From the NCBI GenBank assembly GCA_039888615.1, contig JBDQQS010000001.1: 64,000 nt of DNA; one strand, 5' to 3'. Both the position numbers and the translations under genes were made by a program. Under the pieces are notes generated by a model, which did no database searches, was not told the origin of the DNA, and saw only the letters and a list, made by a program, of their open reading frames with translations. Shown here in pieces: positions 24,988-34,462 of this stretch. This DNA comes from Flavimaribacter sp039888615 (GTDB lineage: Bacteria > Pseudomonadota > Alphaproteobacteria > Rhizobiales > Rhizobiaceae). Every line of letters begins with the position of its first letter. Within the stretch, counting starts at the first letter, position 1.

Positions 24988-26877
24988 ATGGGACAAATGC
25001 AATCCCTGCCACCGCAGACGGTCATCGACGGTGTCAGTCTCAACGCCGACCTGAACACCGGGCCGTATTTCATTGACGGGTGCGACACGCTGCCGAAGCT
25101 TTTCCTGCAGCGTTGCCGGGAACTGGGTGAACGCACGGCCCACCGGGAAAAGGAATACGGGATATGGCTTTCCTATTCCTGGAACGACTTTCTCGAACAT
25201 GTCAGGTTGATTGGTCACGGACTGGCGTCTCTGGGCCTGCAGCGTGGCGATGTCGTTTCGATCCTTTCTGAAGACAACAAGGAGTGGATCTACTTCGACC
25301 TCGCCACCCAATGCATGGGCGGTGTGATGTCCGGCGTATACACGACCGACTCCGCTTCGCAGCTGGCCTATCTGGTCGACAACTCTCAGAGCAAGTTTCT
25401 GGTTGTCGAAAACGACGAGCAACTCGACAAGTTTCTGTCCGCAAGAAACGACATGCCCGGCCTCTCAAAGGTCATCGTACTGGACCGCGAAGGCCTGCAC
25501 GACTTTCACGACGACGGCGTGATGTTCCTTGAGGAGCTTTACGATCTCGGCCGGATCCACCTGAAGAACAATCCGGATTTGTTCGAGGAGGAGATCGCGC
25601 GTTCCAAACCGGAAGATCTTGCCATACTCATCTATACGTCCGGAACGACGGGCAAGCCCAAGGGCGTGATGGTCTCGAACCACAACATCATGTACACGAC
25701 GTCCGTCGCCGCGGTGACTCTACCGGCGTTCTCAAGCGACGAGCAGGTCTGTTTCCTGCCGCTGTGCCATATTCTCGAACGCCTGATATCGGTCTTCGGA
25801 CCACTTGCGGCAAAGTCGACCGTCAATTTCGCCGAGAGCACGGAGACGGTGTTCGACAATGTGCAGGAGGTCAGCCCGCACATTTTCACCGCAGTGCCGC
25901 GGGTCTGGGAGAAGATCTACTCCCGCATCTCGATCATGATCGGCGACGCGACGCCCTTCGGTCGCTGGGCGTTCAACCGCGCCGTCGCAACGGGCCGCAA
26001 ACGATCCGATTATCTTTTCAAGGGGAAACCGGTCCCCTTGCTCACCGCGATGCATTACGGATTTTGGGACCATCTGGTCCTGAAGAACCTGCGGCGCATG
26101 ATCGGAATGGACCGGCTGCGGCGGGGCACGACCGGGGCGGCCCCGATATCGCCTGATCTGATCCGCTGGTACAAGTCGATCGGCGTCGATCTCTATGAAG
26201 GTTACGGCATGAGCGAAAGCGCCGGACTGATTTCATTGAACACGGTCGAACACAACAGGGTCGGCAGCGTCGGTCAGGTCGTGCCCGGCGGCGCCATGCG
26301 CATCGCCGACGGCGGCGAAATCCAGTACAAGGCGGCGAACGTGTTCCAGGGCTACTGGCGCGACAACGAGAAGACGGCGGAAACATTCACGCCGGACGGC
26401 TGGCTGAGGACCGGCGACGTCGGCGAGATCGACCCGGAAGGATACCTTCGGATCACCGGCCGCCTTAAGGACATCATCATTACGGCCGGCGGCAAGAACA
26501 TCACTCCGGCGGAAATCGAGAACAAGCTCAAATTTTCGCCCTATATTTCGGACGCCGTCATCATCGGCGACGGTCGCAAGTTCCTGACCTGTTTGATCAT
26601 GATCGATCAGGAGAATGTCGAAAAATACGCGCAGGACCGGAGGATCCCGTTCGGCGACTTCGCCTCGCTTTGCGCGGCGCAGGAGGTGCAGGACCTGATT
26701 GCGGGCATTATCGACGAGGTCAACAGGGAGTTCGCCCGGGTCGAGCAGATCAAGGCGTTTCGTCTCATCGACATTCTGTTGACCGCGGAAGACGAAGAGT
26801 TAACGGCAACCATGAAACTCAAGCGCGGCTTCGTGGAGAAAAAACACAAAGCGCTGATAGATAACATGTACTCATAG
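24988..26877 (+). CDS. AMP-binding acyl-CoA synthetase (long-chain FACS-like)
   Basis: The 629-residue enzyme carries the ANL-superfamily motifs: P-loop YTSGTTGKPKGV near residue 212, the YEGYGMSES segment for adenine binding, the TGDVGEID hinge region and the KDIIITAGGKNI segment of the C-terminal lid. It would activate a carboxylic acid to its acyl-CoA with ATP. Its length and insertions match the long-chain FACS group more than the acetyl- or benzoyl-CoA ligases. A GGGAGGAC ribosome site precedes the ATG. Placed between the Liv ATPases and their binding protein, it probably activates the imported acid. Confidence 0.9.
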   Translation: MGQMQSLPPQTVIDGVSLNADLNTGPYFIDGCDTLPKLFLQRCRELGERTAHREKEYGIWLSYSWNDFLEHVRLIGHGLASLGLQRGDVVSILSEDNKEWIYFDLATQCMGGVMSGVYTTDSASQLAYLVDNSQSKFLVVENDEQLDKFLSARNDMPGLSKVIVLDREGLHDFHDDGVMFLEELYDLGRIHLKNNPDLFEEEIARSKPEDLAILIYTSGTTGKPKGVMVSNHNIMYTTSVAAVTLPAFSSDEQVCFLPLCHILERLISVFGPLAAKSTVNFAESTETVFDNVQEVSPHIFTAVPRVWEKIYSRISIMIGDATPFGRWAFNRAVATGRKRSDYLFKGKPVPLLTAMHYGFWDHLVLKNLRRMIGMDRLRRGTTGAAPISPDLIRWYKSIGVDLYEGYGMSESAGLISLNTVEHNRVGSVGQVVPGGAMRIADGGEIQYKAANVFQGYWRDNEKTAETFTPDGWLRTGDVGEIDPEGYLRITGRLKDIIITAGGKNITPAEIENKLKFSPYISDAVIIGDGRKFLTCLIMIDQENVEKYAQDRRIPFGDFASLCAAQEVQDLIAGIIDEVNREFARVEQIKAFRLIDILLTAEDEELTATMKLKRGFVEKKHKALIDNMYS

Positions 26878-26907
26878 ATCCATATCTCGCTAAGGAGGAG
26901 AGCTATC

Positions 26908-28071
26908 ATGAGAATCAAACATATGACCATCGCTGCGGCGCTGGCCCTGTCCACGGCAATCGCGCCGCAGGCCATGGCGCAGACCCAAGGCGTCACCGAC
27001 ACGGAAATCCTTATCGGCTCGAACAACGACATGTCCGGCATCTTCGCCGCCTTCGGCGCGCCGGCAATGGACGCCACGCGGCAGTATTTTGAAGAAGTCA
27101 ACGCCAAGGGCGGCGTCCATGGCCGCAAGCTGCGCCTGATCGCAGAAGATCATGGCTACCAGATGCCGAAGGCCATGCAGAACCTGAACAAGCTGGTCAA
27201 TTCCGACAAGGTGTTCGTCATGCTCCTGTCGCTTGGCACGCCGATCAATATCGCCAGTTTCCCGCTGTTGGAACAAAAAGGCATTGCCAATGTCGGCCCG
27301 CTAACAGCCGCGCGTCAGATGATCGATCCGCCGTCGCCCATCAAATACGCTGGTTTCTCGTCCTATTACGACCAGACCCTGGCCGGGATCGAATACCTCA
27401 GGGACAATGAGGGAGCCAAAGTCGTCTGCTCCATGATCCTTCCGACCGATTTCGGCAAGGAAATCCAGGAAGGCGCAAAGGATTCCGTCGACAAGCTCGG
27501 CATGACCTATGCAGCGGAAACAACGCACAAGCCCGATGAGCAGGATTTCGTCGGCTCACTCACCAAACTGAAGAATGAAGGCTGCGACACCATCGCTCTG
27601 GCGCTCGGCATCAGACAGCTCATTACAGTGCTTGGAACCGCCAAGAAACTCGGAATGGACGACATGAAGTTCCTGGGATCGTCCGCCGCCTTTCACACCG
27701 CTGTCGCCAAGGTGCCGGAAGGCATAACGGACGGCTTCTACGCCGCCGCTGGTTGGCCGGACCTGACGACCCGCATGGATGATCCCTACGTCAAGCAGTG
27801 GATTGAATCCTACCAGGCTGAGTTCGGTGAATTTCCCGGCACCGGCGCCCTGCTCGGTCGCTCGGCTGCCGAAGGTCTGGTCATGGCGTTTGAAGAGGCT
27901 GGCCCGGATCTGAATGCTGAAAGCTTCCAGAAAGCAATGGAAAGCCTGAGCTTCACCGATCCGATCACCGGCGTCCTTATCGACTACTCCGCGGATGACC
28001 ATCAGGGAGGCGACGCCGTCGTCATCTCCCAGATCCAGGATGGCGCCTGGAAAACTCTCGGAGAAAAATAA
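26908..28071 (+). CDS. Liv-type ABC transporter substrate-binding protein (LivJ/LivK-like)
   Basis: The 387-residue precursor has a Sec signal peptide (cleavage after AMA near residue 25) and the type I periplasmic fold starting with GVTDTEILIGSNNDMSG, the characteristic first strand and ligand-contact loop of Leu/Ile/Val-binding-like proteins. A strong AAGGAGGAGA ribosome site precedes the ATG, in line with the higher dose of binding protein needed. A stem-loop follows. Proteins of this branch with catabolic neighbours usually bind aromatic, fatty or dicarboxylic acids; the ligand here is unknown. Confidence 0.89.
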   Translation: MRIKHMTIAAALALSTAIAPQAMAQTQGVTDTEILIGSNNDMSGIFAAFGAPAMDATRQYFEEVNAKGGVHGRKLRLIAEDHGYQMPKAMQNLNKLVNSDKVFVMLLSLGTPINIASFPLLEQKGIANVGPLTAARQMIDPPSPIKYAGFSSYYDQTLAGIEYLRDNEGAKVVCSMILPTDFGKEIQEGAKDSVDKLGMTYAAETTHKPDEQDFVGSLTKLKNEGCDTIALALGIRQLITVLGTAKKLGMDDMKFLGSSAAFHTAVAKVPEGITDGFYAAAGWPDLTTRMDDPYVKQWIESYQAEFGEFPGTGALLGRSAAEGLVMAFEEAGPDLNAESFQKAMESLSFTDPITGVLIDYSADDHQGGDAVVISQIQDGAWKTLGEK

Positions 28072-28086
28072 GCCTGCATTAAACTG

Positions 28087-28110
28087 CCTGTACCCCGGAT
28101 GGGGTACAGG
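28087..28110 (+). terminator. Stem-loop after the binding-protein gene (partial terminator or mRNA stabiliser)
   Basis: A perfect 10-bp stem (CCTGTACCCC at 28087-28096 with GGGGTACAGG at 28101-28110) and a GGAT tetraloop lie 15 bp after the binding-protein stop. It is followed by TCTCAATT, not a clean T-run. Such elements after binding-protein genes commonly protect the upstream message and reduce read-through, here into the beta-oxidation genes. Confidence 0.6.
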
Positions 28111-28158
28111 TCTCAATTAGACGACAATATTCCCAATTCATGCACTGAAGGTTCGCTG

Positions 28159-30285
28159 ATGTCCGAAGACGTGTCCTATGAAATCCTTGCTGGCGACAAA
28201 GGCGGCGTCGCCGTCATTTCCATCGACAACCCACCGGTCAACGCGGCCGGCCACGCTGTGCGTAAAGGTTTGATGGAAGCCGCCGCACGGTTTAACAAAG
28301 ACGCGTCGGCGGCGGTCGCCGTGATCGTAGGCAAGGGACGAACATTCATCGCAGGCGCCGACATTCGCGAATTTGGCAAGCCGATCATGCATCCAGTCCT
28401 CTATGAGGTCGTCAATGCGATCGAAGCCGTTGACAAGCCTGTGGTCTGCGCAATACACGGAACGGCGCTCGGCGGCGGTCTGGAGACGGCTCTTTCCTGT
28501 CACTACAGAGTTGCGCTGAAATCCGCCAAAGTCGGCCTGCCCGAAGTCCATCTCGGCTTGCTGCCGGGAGCCGGAGGAACCCAGCGTCTGCCTCGTCTTA
28601 TAGGCGTAGAGGCGGCCACGGATATCATCGTCAGCGGACGCCATGTCGGCGCCCCGGAAGCTCTCAAACTTGGCATTATCGATGCTCTCGACGATGGCGA
28701 CGATCCCCTCCAGGCGGGAATCGATTTCGCACATCGAATCATGAACGAGAACCTGCCCGTGCGCCGGACCAGCGAAATGGAAGACAAGATCGCGGCCGCG
28801 AGGGGTAACAAGGCATTGTTCGATGGCATACTGTCGTCCGTCGAAAAGAAGGCGCGCGGACAGATCTCGCCGATCAAATGCGTCGAGGCTATCAAGGCCG
28901 CGACCGAATTGCCCTTCGACGAAGGCATGAAATTCGAACGCGACGCGTTCATCGAACTGCTCGGCACAGAACAGCGTGATGCGCTCATACACGCCTTCTT
29001 CGCCGACCGCGAAGTCGGCAAGGTGCCGGAACTCGTAACCGGCGCGCCGCGTCCGCTCGACCGCGCAGCCGTGATCGGCGGCGGCACCATGGGGTCCGGC
29101 ATCACCTGCGCGATGCTTTATTCCGGACTTCCCGTCACGATGGTCGAACGCGATAAAGAAAGCGCAGCCAAGGGTCGCGCCAATGTCGAGAAGATTCTCG
29201 ATGACGGCCTCAAGCGCGGAAAGATCGATCAGGCGAATCGCGACCGGCTGGCCAACGACCTCTACTCCGTCAGCGCGGATATCGCCGACATTGCCGACGC
29301 AGACATCATCATCGAAGCCGCCTTCGAGAACATGGACGTCAAGAAGGAGCTCTTCGAGCGGATCGACAAGCACGCAAAGCCCGGCGCAGTGCTGGCCAGC
29401 AACACTTCCTATCTGAATATCGACGAGATTGCCGCCATGACCGGCAGGCCGCAGGACGTTCTGGGACTGCATTTCTTTTCGCCCGCGCATGTCATGAAGT
29501 TGCTGGAAGTGGTTGTCGGCGAAAAAACCCTGCCTGACGTGACGGCCACAGGCTTTGCGCTTGCAAAGAAACTGCGCAAGACAGCAGTACGCGCCGGCGT
29601 GTGCGACGGCTTCATTGGAAACCGTATTCTCGAGCGTTACCTGACCCAGGCCGCCTACATGATTGAGGAAGGCGCAAGTCCTTATGAGATCGACAAAGCC
29701 GTGGTGAATTTCGGCTACCCGATGGGACCACACCAGATGGGCGACCTTGCCGGGCTGGACATCGGCTACGCGAACCGCAAGCGGCTGCGCGACTCGGGAT
29801 GGAACGGACGCTACGCGCATGATCACATGGACCGGATCGCCGAGCTGGGCCGGTTCGGACAGAAGACCGGACGCGGAGTTTACATTTACGACCAGGGCGG
29901 CCGCGGCGGCAGGGAAGACCCGGAAGTCCTCGAAATAATCGACCGTGTGCGAGAAGAAAAAGGAATCGAACCGAAGACCTTTACCGAAGAGGAAATCATG
30001 CGCCGCTATTTCGCAGCGATGGTGAATGAAGGCGCGCGCATCGTCGAGGAAGGCATTGCGCTCCGTCCGCTCGATGTCGATATCGCGATGCTCTACGGCT
30101 ACGGTTTTCCAAGGTGGCGCGGCGGTCCGATGAAACAGGCCGATATCATCGGACTGGACAAAATTCTGGCCGATATCCGGGAGTTTGAGGAAAAGGATCC
30201 GGAATTCTGGAGACCGGCAAAACTGCTGGTCGATCTCGTGGAGCGCGGCGAGAGTTTCGACTCGCTGAACAAGAAGGCCGCGTAG
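28159..30285 (+). CDS. Bifunctional enoyl-CoA hydratase / 3-hydroxyacyl-CoA dehydrogenase (FadB/FadJ-like)
   Basis: The 708-residue fusion has an N-terminal crotonase domain (oxyanion-hole segment AGADIREFG; GGGLETALSCHYR; LPEVHLGLLPGAGGTQRL with the two catalytic Glu regions) followed by an NAD-binding 3-hydroxyacyl-CoA dehydrogenase (IGGGTMGSGITCAM near 310; catalytic His in LHFFSPAH; two C-terminal helical domains). It hydrates 2-enoyl-CoA and oxidises the L-3-hydroxyacyl-CoA. Start at ATG 28159; the frame opens earlier, into the hairpin region. The layout resembles PimF of the pimeloyl-CoA operon of Rhodopseudomonas. The paired acyl-CoA dehydrogenases follow, but no thiolase. Confidence 0.9.
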   Translation: MSEDVSYEILAGDKGGVAVISIDNPPVNAAGHAVRKGLMEAAARFNKDASAAVAVIVGKGRTFIAGADIREFGKPIMHPVLYEVVNAIEAVDKPVVCAIHGTALGGGLETALSCHYRVALKSAKVGLPEVHLGLLPGAGGTQRLPRLIGVEAATDIIVSGRHVGAPEALKLGIIDALDDGDDPLQAGIDFAHRIMNENLPVRRTSEMEDKIAAARGNKALFDGILSSVEKKARGQISPIKCVEAIKAATELPFDEGMKFERDAFIELLGTEQRDALIHAFFADREVGKVPELVTGAPRPLDRAAVIGGGTMGSGITCAMLYSGLPVTMVERDKESAAKGRANVEKILDDGLKRGKIDQANRDRLANDLYSVSADIADIADADIIIEAAFENMDVKKELFERIDKHAKPGAVLASNTSYLNIDEIAAMTGRPQDVLGLHFFSPAHVMKLLEVVVGEKTLPDVTATGFALAKKLRKTAVRAGVCDGFIGNRILERYLTQAAYMIEEGASPYEIDKAVVNFGYPMGPHQMGDLAGLDIGYANRKRLRDSGWNGRYAHDHMDRIAELGRFGQKTGRGVYIYDQGGRGGREDPEVLEIIDRVREEKGIEPKTFTEEEIMRRYFAAMVNEGARIVEEGIALRPLDVDIAMLYGYGFPRWRGGPMKQADIIGLDKILADIREFEEKDPEFWRPAKLLVDLVERGESFDSLNKKAA

Positions 30286-30337
30286 CAAAAGCGGATCGCC
30301 TCTGAACTGACAAAATGACTGACCGAAGGATCGAGCA

Positions 30338-31534
30338 ATGGATCTAAACTATAGCGATGAGGAACTGGCGTTTCGCGACGAAGTTCGCGAATTCCTGGAC
30401 AAGGAATTGCCGAAATCTCTTTCCGACAAGGTGTTGACCGGCAAGCGCCTTACTCGAGACGACATGCAGGGCTGGCATGACATCCTCAACAGCCGCGGAT
30501 GGCTCGCCGACGGCTGGCCGGTGGAATATGGCGGCACCGGCTGGAACGCCGTACAGAAACAGATATTCGAGGATGAATCCTGCGCGGCCGGCGCTCCGCG
30601 GATCATTCCATTTGGCCTCAAGATGCTCGCCCCTGTGCTGATCAAGTACGGCTCGGATGAGCAGAAGGACTACTACCTACCGCGCATTCTCGACGGATCC
30701 GACTGGTGGTGCCAGGGTTATTCCGAACCGGGCGCCGGTTCGGATCTCGCCTCGCTGAAGACCCGGGCTGTGCGTGACGGGGATCACTATGTCGTCAATG
30801 GTCAGAAAACATGGACGACGCTTGGGCAATACGCCAACAAGATTTTCTGCCTCGTGCGCACCTCGACCGAAGGCAAGCCACAGGAGGGGATTTCCTTCCT
30901 GCTGATCGATATGGATACGCCGGGCATCACGGTGCGGCCGATCATCCTGCTGGAAGGCACGCATGAAGTGAACGAGGTCTTCTTCGACGATGTCCGCGTG
31001 CCGGTCGAGAACCGCATCGGGGAGGAGAACAAGGGCTGGACCTACGCGAAATATCTCCTGACCCACGAGCGGACCAATATCGCGAATGTCGGAGCCAACA
31101 AAGTTGCGCTGGCGCATCTGCGGCACATCGCCAAGCTTCAGACGATCCGCGACAAACCGCTGATCGAAGATCCCTACTTCGCACAAAGGCTTGCCCAGAT
31201 CGAAATGGATCTCGACGCCATGTCCACAACGAACCTGCGGCTGCTCTCGTCGCCGGACAGCGTCGCCAATGCAGGGCCTATGAGTTCGATGCTGAAGATC
31301 AAGGGAACCGAGATCCGCCAGGCGATCAACGACCTGACCCGGCGCGCTCTTGGCCCCTACGCCATGCCCTTCGTGTCGGAGGCGCTGGACGCGGGATACA
31401 ATCAGGAACCGATCGGACCGGACTACGCCGCGCCTGTTGCGGCCGAATACTTCAACAATCGCAAGATCACAATTTACGGTGGATCCAACGAGATCCAGCG
31501 CGGAATCATCTCCAAGATGATGATGGGGCTTTGA
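30338..31534 (+). CDS. Acyl-CoA dehydrogenase, large subunit type (PimC-like)
   Basis: The 398-residue flavoprotein has YSEPGAGSDLASLKTRA and NGQKTWTT (FAD/substrate loops) and a C-terminal IYGGSNEIQRGIISKMM. The usual catalytic Glu position of the YEG motif is Gly here, as in the large subunits of two-gene acyl-CoA dehydrogenases (PimC, FadE26/FadE28-like). It abuts the next gene with no intervening base, so the two are probably made as a pair and form a heteromer with shared FAD sites. The substrate is likely a dicarboxylyl-, side-chain or other substituted acyl-CoA. Confidence 0.87.
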   Translation: MDLNYSDEELAFRDEVREFLDKELPKSLSDKVLTGKRLTRDDMQGWHDILNSRGWLADGWPVEYGGTGWNAVQKQIFEDESCAAGAPRIIPFGLKMLAPVLIKYGSDEQKDYYLPRILDGSDWWCQGYSEPGAGSDLASLKTRAVRDGDHYVVNGQKTWTTLGQYANKIFCLVRTSTEGKPQEGISFLLIDMDTPGITVRPIILLEGTHEVNEVFFDDVRVPVENRIGEENKGWTYAKYLLTHERTNIANVGANKVALAHLRHIAKLQTIRDKPLIEDPYFAQRLAQIEMDLDAMSTTNLRLLSSPDSVANAGPMSSMLKIKGTEIRQAINDLTRRALGPYAMPFVSEALDAGYNQEPIGPDYAAPVAAEYFNNRKITIYGGSNEIQRGIISKMMMGL

Positions 31535-32677
31535 ATGGACTTCACACTTACCGAAGACAGGGCGATGCTGAAGGACATGGTCGCCCGATTTGTCGCAGAC
31601 AATTATCCGCTGGAGAAACGACACGAGATCGCAGATTCGGCTGATGGTTTTTCCCGGGAGATGTGGAGCCAATTCGCCGAACTCGGCCTGATCGGCGCTC
31701 TGTTCAGCGAGGAGGATGGCGGCTTCGGAGGCGCAGGCTTCGATATCAGCGTTCTTTTCGAGGAGCTTGGCCGCGGCCTTGTCGTTGAACCTTTCGTGGC
31801 GTCGGCGGTACTGGCCGGCAGCGTGATTTCGCGGCTCGGCGATGACGAACAGAAATCGACGCTGGCCGACATCATCGCCGGCGGCCGCCTCGCCGCCCTT
31901 GCGCATGGAGAGCCCGACAGCCGCTACGACGTTTGCGCCGTGAAGACCACCTGTTCCAGGAGCGCGGATGGCTGGACCCTCAACGGGAACAAGGCGGTTG
32001 TCCTTAACGCCGACACGGCCGACCTGCTGGTCGTCACGGCGCGCTCATCCGGCGGAGAATGGGACGAAGACGGCGTCTGCGCCTTTCTCCTCCCGGCCGA
32101 CGCGGACGGGGTTGAGATACGCGGTTATCCAACGATCGACGGTCTGCGCGCTTCCGAAATTTCGCTGAACGACGTGAAAGTCCCTGACAGCGCTGTCCTT
32201 GGCGCTGAAGGAAAGGCGTATCCGGCGATCGAAATGGCCGTAGCGCGGGCCAATGTGGCCCTATGCGCCGAATCGATCGGACTAATGGAAATCTGCCGGG
32301 ACATCACGCTCGACTACCTCAAGACCCGCAAACAGTTTGGCGTGCCGATTGGCAAGTTCCAGGCGCTACAGCACCGCATGGCGACGGTCCTGACCGAGAT
32401 CGAACAGGCCCGTTCGGCTGTCATCAATGCGGCCGGAAGGCTTGAGCTCGACAGGATCGAGAGGGAAAAGGCGGTCTCCACGGCCAAGACGCTGTGTGGA
32501 CAGGTCGGCAGGCTCGTGGCCGAGGAAGCCATCCAGATGCATGGCGGTATCGCCATGACCTGGGAGTATTCCCTGCCGCATTTCGCCAAGCGGCTCATCA
32601 TGATCGATCATCAGTTTGGCGATGTGGATTACCACATGGCGCGCTATATCGAGCTGTCCACCGCACAAGCGGCCTGA
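31535..32677 (+). CDS. Acyl-CoA dehydrogenase, small subunit type (PimD-like)
   Basis: The 380-residue protein has the acyl-CoA dehydrogenase fold but diverged motifs: LNGNKAVVLNAD replaces the tight NGxKxWIT loop, and the C-terminus reads QMHGGIAMTWEYSLPHFAKR with no YEGT-type base. This is the pattern of the small partner in heteromeric acyl-CoA dehydrogenases. It starts directly after the stop of the large-subunit gene (TGA then ATG). It is the last gene of the catabolic cluster; a 162-bp gap follows. Confidence 0.86.
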   Translation: MDFTLTEDRAMLKDMVARFVADNYPLEKRHEIADSADGFSREMWSQFAELGLIGALFSEEDGGFGGAGFDISVLFEELGRGLVVEPFVASAVLAGSVISRLGDDEQKSTLADIIAGGRLAALAHGEPDSRYDVCAVKTTCSRSADGWTLNGNKAVVLNADTADLLVVTARSSGGEWDEDGVCAFLLPADADGVEIRGYPTIDGLRASEISLNDVKVPDSAVLGAEGKAYPAIEMAVARANVALCAESIGLMEICRDITLDYLKTRKQFGVPIGKFQALQHRMATVLTEIEQARSAVINAAGRLELDRIEREKAVSTAKTLCGQVGRLVAEEAIQMHGGIAMTWEYSLPHFAKRLIMIDHQFGDVDYHMARYIELSTAQAA

Positions 32678-32839
32678 ACCAAGCAGAAGTTGCACAAAGT
32701 GCGCTTCAGCCACGACTTATCGGGGAAAATGCAGCCCTGAGTGTCGGGTTTCGACCATGGACATTCAATTCGATGTTGCTAGACTGCGGCCATAACAAGA
32801 AAAATTACGATAATTATCGCTCAAAAAACGGGAAACGAA

Positions 32840-34450
32840 ATGAAAAAGCAAGAAACCGACGCACTTATCAAATCCATAATCGAGCAGGCTCGCAAGAAGC
32901 GTCTGAGCCGCCGTGGATTTATGGAAGGCGCGCTGGCGACTGGCGCGACGGCAGCCGCCGCCTCGACCCTGTGGTCTACAAAGGTCGCTGCACAGACGCC
33001 GAAAAAGGGCGGAACATTTCGCGTGGGCGTTCATGACGGCAACACCGCCGACAGCCTGGATCCGGGAACGACGGAAAGCGTTTTCATGATCCAGCTTTCG
33101 CACGCCGTTCGCGGCTATCTCACGCTGATCACCAACACCAACGAATTGGGTCCGGATGTCGCCGACAGCTGGGAAGCTTCGGCCGACGCATCCGAGTGGA
33201 CCTTCAAGCTCAACCCCAACGTCACGTTCCACAGCGGCAAGAAGCTGACCGCCGAAGACGTTGTGGCGTCTCTCAACTTCCACCGCGGAGAGAAAACCAC
33301 TTCGGCGGCCAAGGCGCTCCTCACCGACGTTGTGGACATCAAGGCTGACGGCGACCTGACCGTCGTGATCAAGATGGCTGCGGGCAACGCCGACCTGCCC
33401 TACCTGCTCTCCGACTACCACCTCGTCATGCTGCCGTCGGACGGCAACGGCGGCGTCGACTGGGAAAGTGGCGACGGCACCGGCCCGTACAAGATCGACA
33501 ATTTCGATCCGGGCGTACGCGCGGAGCTTTCCAGGCATGACGGCTGGCACCGCGAAGGCGCCTATTTCGATTCCGTCAACATGCTGACGCTGAACGATGC
33601 TAACGCACGCCAGACGGCGCTTGTCACCGGGGACGTCGATGCGATCACTTCGGTCGATCTCAAGACTGTCGGCCTGCTGGAACGCGCGCCTGGCATCAAG
33701 ATCGACAATGTGCCCAGCGGCTCGCATGTCACGTTACCGATGTTCTGCGACGTTGCGCCTTTCGACAATCTTGATGTGCGACTGGCTCTGAAATACGCCA
33801 TGAACCGTGAAGAAATCATCGAGAAGATCCTCTTCGGCTACGGCAGCCTGGGCAACGACCATCCGATTGCGCCGTCCCTGCCCTACTGGGCGGATCTGGA
33901 GCAACGCTCCTACGATCCGGACAAGGCCAAGTTCCACATGGAAAAATCCGGCCTCGGATCGATCAATGTCGACCTCTCCGCCGCAGACAGCGTGATGAGC
34001 GGCGCCGTGGACATGTGCGTGCTCTACTCCGAACACGCAAAGGCGGCCGGCATCGACATCAATGTGGTGCGTGAGCCGAATGACGGCTACTGGTCAAACG
34101 TCTGGCTGGTCAAACCGTTTGTCTTTGTGCAGTGGGGCGCGCGTCCGACACCGGATGTCATGTTCTCGCTGGCTTACAAGGAAGGCGCAGCCTGGAACGA
34201 AAGCCACTGGGTCAACGACCAGTTCAACAAGCTTCTTGTCGAAGCGAAGTCCGAACTGGACGAAGCCAAGCGCGGCGACATGTACCAGGAAATGCAGCTT
34301 CTGTGCCGCGACGATGGCGGAACGGTCGTGCCGTTCTTTATCAACCGCGTCATGGGCCGTCGCGACAATGTCGCCCACGGCGACTTCATCGCCTCGAACT
34401 GGGAGCTTGACGGCGCCCGCGGTTACGAGCGCTGGTGGTTCGAAAGCTGA
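32840..34450 (+). CDS. Tat-exported ABC transporter substrate-binding protein, SBP family 5 (Dpp/Opp-like)
   Basis: The 536-residue precursor has a long n-region and a twin-arginine motif SRRGFM (RR at 24-25), a hydrophobic Ala-rich core and a cleavage site near residue 51 (VAA-QT), so it is exported folded. The mature part has the family 5 features, including the WTFKLNPNVTFHSGKKLTAED segment in two halves near residue 115. It stands alone on the plus strand, but converges on a complete minus-strand ATPase/permease set for this family, which is its likely transporter. A 163-bp AT-rich leader precedes it; strong hairpins follow. Ligand unknown. Confidence 0.88.
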   Translation: MKKQETDALIKSIIEQARKKRLSRRGFMEGALATGATAAAASTLWSTKVAAQTPKKGGTFRVGVHDGNTADSLDPGTTESVFMIQLSHAVRGYLTLITNTNELGPDVADSWEASADASEWTFKLNPNVTFHSGKKLTAEDVVASLNFHRGEKTTSAAKALLTDVVDIKADGDLTVVIKMAAGNADLPYLLSDYHLVMLPSDGNGGVDWESGDGTGPYKIDNFDPGVRAELSRHDGWHREGAYFDSVNMLTLNDANARQTALVTGDVDAITSVDLKTVGLLERAPGIKIDNVPSGSHVTLPMFCDVAPFDNLDVRLALKYAMNREEIIEKILFGYGSLGNDHPIAPSLPYWADLEQRSYDPDKAKFHMEKSGLGSINVDLSAADSVMSGAVDMCVLYSEHAKAAGIDINVVREPNDGYWSNVWLVKPFVFVQWGARPTPDVMFSLAYKEGAAWNESHWVNDQFNKLLVEAKSELDEAKRGDMYQEMQLLCRDDGGTVVPFFINRVMGRRDNVAHGDFIASNWELDGARGYERWWFES

Positions 34451-34462
34451 GATCAATAAAAA

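Noticed and set aside
28138..30288. A 716-codon open frame on the strand opposite the enoyl-CoA hydratase/dehydrogenase fusion
   Set aside because: It lies wholly antisense to a gene with strong family motifs. High third-position GC leaves the complementary frame free of stops; the product shows no known domain.
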